A stretch of DNA of 9,028 nt, from positions 1-9,028 of the forward strand of contig JAWLHF010000118.1 of the NCBI GenBank assembly GCA_041690515.1, in the 5' to 3' direction. Origin of the DNA: BRH-c25 sp041690515. Lineage in GTDB: Bacteria; Bacillota; Clostridia; Lutisporales; Lutisporaceae. The notes beneath the pieces are model-generated. The model was not told the DNA's origin. It did no database searches and worked only from the letters and a program-made list of their open reading frames with translations. Of the stretch, positions 1-7,087 are shown in pieces. The position numbers were made by a program, and so were the translations under genes. Every line of letters starts with the position of its first letter. The first letter of the stretch is position 1.

Positions 1-863
1 TGAGGAATGTCCATTTTGTTGCAGGCAACAATCTGTGGCTTTTTCACAAGCTTTTCACTATAAAGCTCCAGTTCCTCGTTTATCTTATTAAAGTCCTCCA
101 GCGGGTCCCTTCCCTCAAGTCCGGAAGTATCAAGGAGATGTATAAGCACCTTGGTCCTTTCAACATGCCTCAAAAACTCATGTCCCAGTCCCACACCGCT
201 GTGAGCACCTTCAATAAGTCCGGGTATATCTGCTATGACAAAATTTCTGCTGTTTCCAAGATCCACTACTCCCAGATTAGGAACAAGAGTGGTAAAATGA
301 TAGTTGGCTATTTTGGGTTTTGCAGAGGTTACTATTGAAAGAAAGGTTGACTTTCCTACATTGGGAAAACCGACAAGTCCCACATCCGCAATAAGCTTCA
401 GCTCCATTTCAATCCATCTTTCCAAGCCCTTTTCCCCAGGCTGTGCAAATCTTGGGGCCTGTCTTGTCGGAGTGGCGAAATGCTGATTGCCCTTTCCGCC
501 TTTACCGCCTTTAGCTACAGTGACCTGATCCCCCGGCTTCTTCAAATCACCCAGGAGGGCTCCTGTCTCTACGTCTCTCAGTATCGTTCCGGAAGGTACC
601 TTTATATACAGATTTTCAGCGCTTTTCCCAGAGGAGTTGTTTACCCCGCCCATCTCACCGTTATTGGCAATATGCTTGCGCTTATATCTAAAATCCATAA
701 GGGTTCTCATGTTTTCATCAACAACAAAAACGATGTCCCCTCCATTTCCGCCGTCTCCTCCGTCCGGACCGCCATTGGGCACATACTTCTCTCTACGGAA
801 GGATACTCTCCCGTCTCCGCCGTCCCCTGCCTTTATGTATATTTTCGCCTTATCTATAAACAT
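1..863 (-). CDS. obg: GTPase Obg (ribosome assembly GTPase), 3' end cut off by window
   Basis: Obg is an essential GTPase that binds the 50S subunit late in assembly and is linked to the stringent response and, in Bacillus, to sporulation. The first 287 codons are present. Residues 1 to about 157 form the glycine-rich Obg fold (DGGDGR near 14-19, KGGKGGKGNQHF at 118-129). The G domain follows, with G1 GFPNVGKST at 165-173, a switch-I segment around 186-195 (ANYHFTTLVP), G3 DIPG at 212-215 and G4 NKMD at 282-285. Family members are usually about 420-430 residues, so the end of the G domain and the C-terminal domain lie beyond position 1. The ATG at 863-861 has a TAGGAGTG ribosome binding site about 7 nt upstream. 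It starts 20 nt after the stop of the Spo0B-like gene, so the two are very likely cotranscribed, as in B. subtilis spo0B-obg. Confidence 0.97.
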   Translation of the reverse strand, partial: MFIDKAKIYIKAGDGGDGRVSFRREKYVPNGGPDGGDGGNGGDIVFVVDENMRTLMDFRYKRKHIANNGEMGGVNNSSGKSAENLYIKVPSGTILRDVETGALLGDLKKPGDQVTVAKGGKGGKGNQHFATPTRQAPRFAQPGEKGLERWIEMELKLIADVGLVGFPNVGKSTFLSIVTSAKPKIANYHFTTLVPNLGVVDLGNSRNFVIADIPGLIEGAHSGVGLGHEFLRHVERTKVLIHLLDTSGLEGRDPLEDFNKINEELELYSEKLVKKPQIVACNKMDIP

Positions 864-883
864 GTCTACACTCCTATCACAAA

Positions 884-1591
884 CTACTCTTGCTTCTTAT
901 CTTTGGATATGCTGAGGACAAATGTCTGTCCATCCTCAAGCATTCCGATCTTGAAATCCTTACGTGAATATTTCTCTATTATGGTGTCATGGCTTATCAG
1001 ATCCCTGTCAATCTTCTTCCAGTACATTGTCTCCTGGGGAATCTCAAACTCCACAGGACCGTACTGCCCTTCCCTAAGCTCTCTGCAGTATACTTCCATA
1101 TGAAAATAATCGGCATTTTCCTTCAACTCGTACACTATATGAGCATTCTTGCAGCCCCTCTCATCAAGCACATACATAAATCCTGATATCAGATGATCCA
1201 GAACGTACAAAACCTCTGCCCTATCCAGTTGTCTGACAACAGGCTCAAAGCTGACTTCTACGCTGGCTTCCAGCTTCATATCTATACTCTCAGCTTCTTT
1301 GCCCTTAGTGTAAAGTAAATCGGCCAATTTTATGCATTTACTGTTATACAGTCTTCCAATATTCTCCATATGCCTGCAGTAATCCTTTATACATGCCAGC
1401 ACCTTGTCAGGCTTCTTAAGCTGTGTATAACCGTACAGTACCTGCAGGAGATTGAAGAAATCATGACGTTGTTCGCTGAGGTGGGACTTTAAGCTCTCAA
1501 CAGCCTGTTCCCTCTCTGCTTTCAGAGCACTGCAATTGTCCATATCCTTGCAGACCCGGCAGTCTGCATTGTCCTTTGAATTCATTGCCAT
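884..1591 (-). CDS. spo0B: Spo0B-like phosphotransferase (SpoOB-type four-helix-bundle histidine protein)
   Basis: This 235-residue protein carries a SpoOB-type dimerisation/phosphoacceptor motif, RHDFFNLLQVLYGYTQLKK at 42-60, with His43 and Asn47. It closely resembles the RHDWMNKLQ motif around the phosphorylated histidine of B. subtilis Spo0B. The C-terminal half (about 100-230) sits where a histidine-kinase ATPase domain would be. I see no N box, no DxGxG G1 box and no G2 box; LDHLISGFMYVL stands at the N-box position. That fits Spo0B, which passes phosphate between response regulators rather than autophosphorylating. The location between rpmA and obg is the same as in B. subtilis. The N terminus has an extra CxxC-x5-C cluster (Cys11, 14, 20) followed by a probable coiled-coil segment at 22-40. 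The start ATG at 1591 has GGAGG 6 nt upstream. An orphan sensor-like protein of another pathway is the alternative. Confidence 0.85.
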   Translation of the reverse strand: MAMNSKDNADCRVCKDMDNCSALKAEREQAVESLKSHLSEQRHDFFNLLQVLYGYTQLKKPDKVLACIKDYCRHMENIGRLYNSKCIKLADLLYTKGKEAESIDMKLEASVEVSFEPVVRQLDRAEVLYVLDHLISGFMYVLDERGCKNAHIVYELKENADYFHMEVYCRELREGQYGPVEFEIPQETMYWKKIDRDLISHDTIIEKYSRKDFKIGMLEDGQTFVLSISKDKKQE

Positions 1592-1684
1592 AAAAATCCT
1601 CCATATGATCTTGGAATATACCTTATGAACTAAAGCATTTACATAAAGCAGTACTCCAGGGAAATTTATACTTTACTATTCATT

Positions 1685-1717
1685 AAAAAATAAAGGTACA
1701 GACAAGCCGTACCTTTA
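1685..1717 (-). terminator. Rho-independent terminator after rpmA
   Basis: On the minus strand a 9-bp perfect stem (TAAAGGTAC / GTACCTTTA, arms 1717-1709 and 1699-1691) encloses a 9-nt loop. A run of six T follows directly (1690-1685). It begins 17 nt after the rpmA stop codon. It should end the rplU-prp-rpmA transcript and separate it from the Spo0B-like/obg unit. The interval between it and the Spo0B-like start (1684-1592) shows no promoter I would call; TATATT-like and TATAAA-like hexamers there lack a matching -35 element. Confidence 0.8.
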
Positions 1718-1734
1718 GTAATTCTATGCTATTA

Positions 1735-2013
1735 TTAAGCCGGATATACACTTACCTGCTTTTTGTCTCTGCCTTTACGTTCAAATTTTACAACACCTTC
1801 TACAAGTGCAAACAGAGTATCATCTTTACCTATCCCAACGTTTATGCCAGGATGGATCTTTGTTCCCCTCTGTCTTACCAGTATATTACCGGCAAGCACT
1901 GTCTGTCCGTCAGCTCTTTTTGTGCCGAGTCTCTGAGAATGAGAGTCTCTGCCGTTTCTTGAGCTACCAACACCTTTCTTATGGGCGAATAACTGAAGGT
2001 TCATCTTGAACAT
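1735..2013 (-). CDS. rpmA: 50S ribosomal protein L27 with cleavable N-terminal extension
   Basis: This 92-residue L27 belongs to the large ribosomal subunit, where the N-terminal tail reaches the peptidyl-transferase centre. The core contains GVGSSRNGRDSHSQRLG near 14-30 and the basic, glycine-rich VRQRGTKIHPG segment near 46-56. The protein begins with an extension ending in NLQLFAHKKG (residues 5-14). This matches the Firmicutes-type motif cleaved by the Prp protease after the Phe, giving a mature protein that starts AHKKG. The ATG at 2013 has AGGAGGTG 5 nt upstream, inside the last codons of prp. An in-frame ATG at codon 4 is less well placed. The gene starts 2 nt after the prp stop codon, which suggests translational coupling. 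Confidence 0.97.
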   Translation of the reverse strand: MFKMNLQLFAHKKGVGSSRNGRDSHSQRLGTKRADGQTVLAGNILVRQRGTKIHPGINVGIGKDDTLFALVEGVVKFERKGRDKKQVSVYPA

Positions 2014-2015
2014 AT

Positions 2016-2348
2016 CTACACCTCCTCTTCAACTATATCAATGTATTTCATATAGCTTTCCTTAATACTCTTCAATCCTTCATACATGGTTTCAAGTATT
2101 GCTTTGCACATGATGTGTCTGGCGCCTGATACTTCTTCATTAAGATTGCAAGTCAGATACCCTTCGTCAATCTTATAAGCCACGTCCACCTCCGCAACCT
2201 TCAACAGTCCCAGAAGAGTCGTTTGGGCAAGCACCGAAACCGCACTGCAGACAATATCTTTGCCATGGGCATCATAGCCTGAATGGCCTGTTATCTTAAA
2301 ACCTGTAATTTCACCCTCTCGGGCTTTATAGATTATAATCTTGATCAT
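2016..2348 (-). CDS. prp: Ribosomal-processing cysteine protease Prp (YsxB family)
   Basis: Prp is a small cytoplasmic cysteine protease that removes the N-terminal extension of L27 before or during 50S assembly. This 110-residue protein has the expected length and the catalytic signature GHSGYDAHGKDIVCSAVSVL at 21-40. His22 and Cys34 are at the same positions as the catalytic pair described for Staphylococcus aureus Prp. It lies between rplU and rpmA, so the protease and its substrate are encoded side by side. The ATG at 2348 follows the rplU stop by 11 nt. The spacer (AAGCGATTTTT) contains no good Shine-Dalgarno sequence, unlike the strong sites of both flanking genes. Prp is therefore probably translated at a low level or by reinitiation after L21. 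Confidence 0.95.
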   Translation of the reverse strand: MIKIIIYKAREGEITGFKITGHSGYDAHGKDIVCSAVSVLAQTTLLGLLKVAEVDVAYKIDEGYLTCNLNEEVSGARHIMCKAILETMYEGLKSIKESYMKYIDIVEEEV

Positions 2349-2359
2349 AAAAATCGCTT

Positions 2360-2671
2360 CTAAGCGTTGATTTTTTCAATTCTAACTTTAGTGAACGGCT
2401 GTCTATGACCCTGTTTTTTTCTATAATCCTTCTTAGGCTTATATTTGAAAACAATGACCTTCTTTGTCTTACCATTCTCAACTACTGTTGCCTCTACCTT
2501 GGCACCTGCAACTACAGGATTGCCGACCTGAAGCTCACCGTTGTTTCCTACAGCAAGTACCTCTTCAAACATAACCTTTGCACCGGATTCCACGTCAAGC
2601 TTTTCTACCATTAATACGTCGCCTTCGTTAACCATGTACTGCTTGCCGCCGGTCTTTATTATTGCATACAT
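2360..2671 (-). CDS. rplU: 50S ribosomal protein L21
   Basis: This 103-residue L21 binds 23S rRNA and contacts L20 in the large subunit. The N terminus MYAIIKTGGKQYMV and the C-terminal KKDYRKKQGHRQPFTKVRI are family signatures, and the length is typical. A longer in-frame reading from an ATG at 2689 is possible. I chose 2671 because AGGAGGTG lies 7 nt upstream (2686-2679) and because L21 proteins start at MYAI or similar. It is the first gene of the rplU-prp-rpmA operon, downstream of a near-consensus promoter and a structured leader. Confidence 0.97.
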   Translation of the reverse strand: MYAIIKTGGKQYMVNEGDVLMVEKLDVESGAKVMFEEVLAVGNNGELQVGNPVVAGAKVEATVVENGKTKKVIVFKYKPKKDYRKKQGHRQPFTKVRIEKINA

Positions 2672-2752
2672 TAGGCTACACCTCCTCATAATAAGTCTCG
2701 CCGAATACTAGGTAAAATTTTTAAAACCCGATTCGAGCGGATACGCCTACGC
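2672..2752 (-). promoter_or_regulatory. Probable L21 leader RNA (5' UTR of rplU)
   Basis: Starting from the promoter's expected start site near 2751, about 80 nt of untranslated RNA precede rplU. The segment is much richer in G and C than the promoter region just upstream. It offers pairings such as TCGAAT with ATTCGG around an inner GGT...ACC, plus GCG-rich repeats near its 5' end. Firmicutes rplU transcripts commonly carry the L21 leader, thought to give autoregulation by the ribosomal protein. Position and composition agree, but I have not matched it to a covariance model. Confidence 0.5.
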
Positions 2753-2758
2753 CAATAT

Positions 2759-2787
2759 ATGTTATCACAACATACCTTGTTTGTCAA
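2759..2787 (-). promoter_or_regulatory. Sigma-A-type promoter of rplU-prp-rpmA
   Basis: On the minus strand there is a perfect -35 TTGACA (2787-2782), a 17-nt spacer and a -10 TAACAT (2764-2759). An AT-rich upstream stretch with a run of A (2805-2788 region) could act as an UP element. It lies in the gap between the RNase G gene and rplU, so the ribosomal-protein operon has its own strong promoter. This is the best-supported promoter in the window. Confidence 0.8.
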
Positions 2788-2846
2788 TTATTTCGATTTT
2801 TTTTGCTTATTTCTCGAAAAACTGTCATTGTATTGAAAGCAGCAAA

Positions 2847-2907
2847 TATCATCCTGAGGGAGAAATGATATGAGAATCTTAGGATACTTCTGTCCCTCAG
2901 TATGACA
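2847..2907 (-). repeat. Imperfect palindrome abutting the RNase G stop codon
   Basis: On the minus strand TGTCATACTGAGGGA (2907-2893) faces TCCCTCAGGATGATA (2861-2847) across a 31-nt loop. Eight base pairs are perfect (CTGAGGGA/TCCCTCAG) and several more form outward with one mismatch and one wobble. The inner segment contains AAGATTCTC. From memory, this resembles a class of intergenic palindromes (TGTCATTCTGAG... / ...CTCAGAATGACA) scattered in clostridial genomes. It starts 1 nt after the RNase stop codon. It lacks an adjacent T-run, so it may protect or process the 3' end rather than act as a classical terminator. Confidence 0.6.
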
Positions 2908-2908
2908 C

Positions 2909-4432
2909 TTAAATCTCCCTACAGCCGGTTTTCCTGAGCTCAGTGATTTCAGACATACAAATACCTCTTACTGAATAGCCTTCCCTATGAAGCTCTGCGG
3001 AAGTCCTTATAAATACAGGCTTCTTGTAATTCCTTCCCAATTCTATTATATCTTCGTCGATATAATAGTTAATAAGCTCTTCCACATCGGGATGTACCTC
3101 AAGATAAACAGCCATGGCTCCGGTATTTAAGAACAGGCCGTTGATTTCCTTTTCTATCTTCTTGACAATAGTTTCACTGGAAAGAATCCTTCCCTCTCCT
3201 TTGCAGTAAGGACAAGGTGCCATAAGGATATTCTCTATGCGCTGCCTGACTTTTTTCCTTGTCATCTCAACCAAGCCCAACTGTGTCATCCCAAGCACAT
3301 TGGTTCTGGTTCTGTCTTTTTTCAGCGCATTCTTAAGAGCCTCCAGAACTGTATTCTCATGCTGTGAGTCCTGCATGTCGATGAAATCTATTATTATGAT
3401 TCCGCCAATATCCCTCAGCCTCAGCTGCTTGGCTATCTCTTTGGCAGCCTCCACGTTTGTCTTAAGTACCGTATCTTTTAGATCAACTGTGCCGACAAAC
3501 TTCCCTGTATTCACATCAATAGAAGTAAGTGCCTCTGTCTGGTCTATGACTATATATCCTCCGCATTTGAGCCATACCTTTCTGTTTATTATCTTGTTCA
3601 CCTGGGATTCAACCTGATAGTACTCGAATATGTCATAATCCTTACTGTAGTATTCAACCTTATTCTTCAAATGAGGCGATATCATGGCAACCAGTTCCCT
3701 TACCTTTTCATAGTGCTCTTTACTGTTTATAACCAGTCTGTCGATGCTCCTTGTGAACATATCCCTGACAGTTCTATACACAATGCTCATATCCTTATGC
3801 ACTATTCTCGGGGTCACTCCGGTTTTTTGCTTATGCTTTATATTATCCCAAAGCTTAATCAAAAAATTAATGTCATTCCTAATATCTTCTTCATTACAAT
3901 CCTCTGCTGCAGTTCTGACAATAAGCCCCATACCTTTCGGTTTCAGCTCTTCAGCCATTTTCTTTAATTTATCACGTTGTGCATCATCCTCTATCCGCCT
4001 TGATATGCCTATATATTCAACAGTAGGCATCAATACCACATATCTTCCCGGAAGGGTTATGTGAGTAGTTATTCTTGCACCTTTCGTATCAATGGGTTCC
4101 TTCATTATCTGTACCATTATTTCCTGTCCTGCCTTGAGAAGCTCATCTATCTGGTAATCCTTATATTGTGCCGGATCCAGAACTTCATCCTCTTCGTCAA
4201 AATAGGTATTGGGAAGTGCATCCTTCACATACAGAAATGCATTCTTATCCAAGCCAATATTGACAAAGGCCGCCTGCATTCCAGGAAGCACATTTTCCAC
4301 TTTCCCTTTGTATATATTGCCGGTTATCCTTTCGTTGCTCTGCCTCTCAATATATATCTCAGTCAGTTCCTTGTTTTCCATCAAAGCAACTCTGGTCTGT
4401 CTTGAGCCGACATCAATGATTATCTCCTTCAT
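2909..4432 (-). CDS. rng: Ribonuclease G/E family endoribonuclease
   Basis: This is a single-strand-specific endoribonuclease acting in rRNA maturation and mRNA turnover. Numbered from the ATG at 4432 it has 507 residues, the usual length of RNase G, without the long scaffold tail of enterobacterial RNase E. An S1-like RNA-binding domain occupies about 35-115 (GNIYKGKVENVLPGMQAAFV). The catalytic DNase I-like domain has SIDVN with Asp306 and IIDFIDM with Asp349. The zinc link CPYC has Cys407 and Cys410. The spacings (43 and 58 residues) equal those of E. coli RNase E D303/D346/C404, so catalysis should be intact. I prefer 4432 because MKEIIIDVG is where the family usually starts and AAGGGG lies about 9 nt upstream. 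An ATG at 4465, overlapping the preceding stop as TGATG, would add 11 residues and is a real alternative. Confidence 0.93.
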   Translation of the reverse strand: MKEIIIDVGSRQTRVALMENKELTEIYIERQSNERITGNIYKGKVENVLPGMQAAFVNIGLDKNAFLYVKDALPNTYFDEEDEVLDPAQYKDYQIDELLKAGQEIMVQIMKEPIDTKGARITTHITLPGRYVVLMPTVEYIGISRRIEDDAQRDKLKKMAEELKPKGMGLIVRTAAEDCNEEDIRNDINFLIKLWDNIKHKQKTGVTPRIVHKDMSIVYRTVRDMFTRSIDRLVINSKEHYEKVRELVAMISPHLKNKVEYYSKDYDIFEYYQVESQVNKIINRKVWLKCGGYIVIDQTEALTSIDVNTGKFVGTVDLKDTVLKTNVEAAKEIAKQLRLRDIGGIIIIDFIDMQDSQHENTVLEALKNALKKDRTRTNVLGMTQLGLVEMTRKKVRQRIENILMAPCPYCKGEGRILSSETIVKKIEKEINGLFLNTGAMAVYLEVHPDVEELINYYIDEDIIELGRNYKKPVFIRTSAELHREGYSVRGICMSEITELRKTGCREI

Positions 4433-4464
4433 TAAAACGTACCCCTTTTTTAATGTTTCAGGCA

Positions 4465-5166
4465 TCAGGCTTCGTATTCCAACAAGTCTACAAGTCTGCC
4501 GTTTTTTTCCGCATATACTTCTTCCCTGTGGATCCTGATCCCTTGAATATCAAGTTCGGAAAAACCCTTAAAAGCCTCCATCAGAAGCTCCGGCTTGAGA
4601 TTTCCTCTGCTGCCGCTGAGAAGAAGACATTCTATTTCATGCTGTCCCTCTTTAGATTCGATTAGCTTCATACTTACTATCATAGGCTTGATATCTATTT
4701 CCTTAAGCTCAAAACCTTTTTTAGGCTGCTTCTTCATGACCCTTATACTGTCTTGTGATGCAAATTTTCTGATGCTCTCTCCAAGTACATCAGTACTGAC
4801 ATCATCTATACTCATCCTTATCCTGTATCTTGCATGGGTCACCACAGACATTGCACTTTTAACGCTGTCCCCCAACTCCATGCCTCCAAGGATTCTTATC
4901 CCATCCGGCATCGAACTGTTAAGCCTCTCCTTGATTTCATCCAAACTGACTCTTTCTGCAAGCCTTATGTCCACATATTCAGCTTCGCTTGTGACTCCAA
5001 GTGATAATGGAGCTCCGAAAGATATCTCCTGATGTGGATTGAACCCGCTGCTATAGGATACCGGTATACCAGTTCTCCGTATAGCTCTTTGGAAAACCCT
5101 CATAAGATCCAGGTGTGATATGTATTTTACCTCACTACCCTTTGTGAATTTCAACCTCACATTCAT
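4465..5166 (-). CDS. Radical SAM-linked protein, DUF2344 (TIGR03936-like)
   Basis: This 233-residue protein is of the family found beside, or sometimes fused to, TIGR03960-type radical SAM proteins; its biochemical role is unknown to me. The N-terminal half carries the family pattern: RLKFTKG, then KYISHLDLMRVFQRAIRRTG near 14-33, and SSGFNPHQEISFGAPLSLGV near 39-58. I see no cysteine cluster, signal peptide or membrane segment, so it is probably cytosolic. The ATG at 5166 overlaps the radical SAM stop as TAATG, with AAGGCGGTG some 10 nt upstream. An ATG at 5175 would add three residues and overlap by 10 nt. The gene ends in a TGATG overlap with the first possible start of the RNase G gene. 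All three products are therefore likely made in coordinated amounts. Confidence 0.88.
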   Translation of the reverse strand: MNVRLKFTKGSEVKYISHLDLMRVFQRAIRRTGIPVSYSSGFNPHQEISFGAPLSLGVTSEAEYVDIRLAERVSLDEIKERLNSSMPDGIRILGGMELGDSVKSAMSVVTHARYRIRMSIDDVSTDVLGESIRKFASQDSIRVMKKQPKKGFELKEIDIKPMIVSMKLIESKEGQHEIECLLLSGSRGNLKPELLMEAFKGFSELDIQGIRIHREEVYAEKNGRLVDLLEYEA

Positions 5167-7022
5167 TATTTGCATACACCGCCTTCCTGCAGCAGGTTGA
5201 TTCCGCATCCGGTGCAAGCTGTCCTGCAGTCTCTTGTAAGCTCTCCTTTAAGGGATTTTTTATACTCACTTCTGAGATACTTCTTGGTTATACCTACATC
5301 TATATGATCCCACGGAAGGGCTTCATCCAGTTCTCTTTTTCTTGTGGCATAGAAGTCCGGTTCAACCCCCGTTTCCCTAAAAGCCTGCATCCATGAATCA
5401 AATTTGAAATACTGATCCCACCCGTCAAATTTACAGCCCAGCTCCCATGCCTTAATCAAAGCGTCGCAGACTCTCCTGTCTCCCCTTGCAAAAACAGCTT
5501 CCATATAGCTTACATAGGGTTCGTGCCAATTGAAGGTTATCTGCTTCTTCTTTATCGCCTTCTGCAAATACCTCTGCTTTTCAATCAGTGTATCTATGGT
5601 GTCCTGGGGTTCCCATTGAAAGGGTGTAAAAGGCTTGGGCACAAAAGATGATGCACTTGCCGTAACATTCAACCCCTTTCCCCTTTTTTCCTTTGGCACC
5701 TGATAATATCTGTCTACTACCTTAAAGGTCAGATCGGCTATACCCTGGATATCTTCCATAGTCTCAGTAGGAAGCCCAATCATGAAATAAAGCTTGACAC
5801 CGCTGTAGCCTGTTTCAAAGGCTGCGCCCACCGAATTAAGCAAATCTTCTTCATCCACACCCTTGTTTATTACATCCCTCATTCTTTGTGTTCCTGCTTC
5901 AGGGGCAAAGGTGAGACCGCTTTTCCTCACCTTTTGGACCTCTTGAACCAATTTCAGTGAAAAGGAATCTATACGAAGGGATGGAAGCGATAGTCCTATC
6001 CGGTCCTTCTGATACTTGGATACCAGGTGTTCTACCAACTGCTGGAGCTTGGAAAAATCACTGGTGGATAATGAGGATAATGATATCTCCTCATACCCTG
6101 AGCTTTGAATGAGCCTGTCGGCAATCTCCACAAGCTCCTCCACCTCTCTCTCCCTCACCGGCCTGTAAATCATACCGGCCTGGCAGAAACGGCAGCCTCT
6201 TGTACAGCCTCTGAATATCTCAAGCATTATCCTGTCATGGACTATGTCAATGAAAGGAACAATGATCTTTTCAGGGAAATAAGCACCTTTAAGGTTTTTT
6301 ATCACCCTTTTCTTGACCTTCTTCGGTATATCCTCTCTAATCGGCCTTACAGCTTTTATAGTTGAATCTTCGTTATATTCCACCCCATAGAACTTGGGTA
6401 CATATACTCCTCTGATCCCTGCAACCTTCCCAAGAAATTCCTCTCTCTTTCCCTTTGACTTCTTCCACTTCCTGTATTCCTCCATTACTTCAAGAAGCAG
6501 TTCCTCTCCTTCACCGAGCATAAAGAAGTCAACAATATCATGTAAGGGCTCAGGATTATATGCACAGGGGCCACCGGCCACAACAAAAGGGTGATCCTCA
6601 CTCCTTTGTCCCGACCTTATTGGTATTCCTGCCAGGTCCAGCATGTTCACAATGTTGGTGTAGCTCATCTCATACTGTAATGTGAAACCGACAAAATCAA
6701 AGCTGTCAATGTAATCTCTGCTTTCCAGTCCAAAAAGTCTTATATCGTTCTTCCTCATTTCCTCTTCCATGTCAGGCCATGGGGCAAAGACCCTTTCACA
6801 AAAAACATCCTTCTGGTCATTCAGAAGATGGTATAGTATCTTCATTCCGAGATGTGACATTCCTACCTCATATACATCCGGAAAGCAAAAGGCAAACCTG
6901 ATATCAGCATCATGAGGGTTCTTATGTACACTGTTCCACTCTGTCCCTATATATCTTCCGGGCTTTTCCACTCTGGGAAGCAGCTCCTCATATATGAACT
7001 CTTTAGTATTCTCATATTTCAT
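5166..7022 (-). CDS. B12-domain radical SAM protein, TIGR03960-like, function unknown
   Basis: This 618-residue protein of the YgiQ/TIGR03960 type has a cobalamin-binding-like Rossmann region at about 40-180 (FCFPDVYEVGMSHLG, VAGGPCAYNPEP, FMLGEGEE). A radical SAM barrel follows from about 265. The cluster motif CTRGCRFC has Cys273, 277 and 280, the CxxxCxxC that binds the SAM [4Fe-4S] cluster. SLPSLRID near 345, TFAPEAGTQRMR near 371 and FMIGLPTE near 413 are barrel motifs. The tail ends with a second cysteine group (Cys599, 603, 606, 617; DCRTACTGCG) that could hold another cluster or zinc. The classic DxHxxG cobalamin motif is not obvious. The start ATG at 7022 is fixed by an in-frame TAA just upstream; GGAGG sits 13 nt before it, farther than usual. 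It overlaps the DUF2344 gene. The reaction and substrate are not known; an RNA or protein modification is inference only. Confidence 0.92.
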   Translation of the reverse strand: MKYENTKEFIYEELLPRVEKPGRYIGTEWNSVHKNPHDADIRFAFCFPDVYEVGMSHLGMKILYHLLNDQKDVFCERVFAPWPDMEEEMRKNDIRLFGLESRDYIDSFDFVGFTLQYEMSYTNIVNMLDLAGIPIRSGQRSEDHPFVVAGGPCAYNPEPLHDIVDFFMLGEGEELLLEVMEEYRKWKKSKGKREEFLGKVAGIRGVYVPKFYGVEYNEDSTIKAVRPIREDIPKKVKKRVIKNLKGAYFPEKIIVPFIDIVHDRIMLEIFRGCTRGCRFCQAGMIYRPVREREVEELVEIADRLIQSSGYEEISLSSLSTSDFSKLQQLVEHLVSKYQKDRIGLSLPSLRIDSFSLKLVQEVQKVRKSGLTFAPEAGTQRMRDVINKGVDEEDLLNSVGAAFETGYSGVKLYFMIGLPTETMEDIQGIADLTFKVVDRYYQVPKEKRGKGLNVTASASSFVPKPFTPFQWEPQDTIDTLIEKQRYLQKAIKKKQITFNWHEPYVSYMEAVFARGDRRVCDALIKAWELGCKFDGWDQYFKFDSWMQAFRETGVEPDFYATRKRELDEALPWDHIDVGITKKYLRSEYKKSLKGELTRDCRTACTGCGINLLQEGGVCK

Positions 7023-7087
7023 CAGTTATTCTGTTCCTCCAATTCTTATATCTTCGTATATTTTTTTCGTGCCATGGGCTTTGTACT

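Noticed and set aside
480..1103. 207-codon open frame on the plus strand
   Set aside because: It lies opposite obg and the Spo0B-like gene, whose protein motifs are unmistakable. It has no ribosome binding site or recognisable domain; it is a shadow frame.
2811..2819. TTCTCGAAA, one mismatch from the Spo0A box (TTGTCGAAA), upstream of the rplU promoter
   Set aside because: A single 8/9 match in an AT-rich gap is expected by chance, and it lies about 25 bp upstream of the -35 element without a second box.
3237..3617. Plus-strand open frame of 126 codons within the RNase G region
   Set aside because: It is antisense to the catalytic domain of RNase G; its serine- and leucine-rich translation is typical of a reverse-complement frame.
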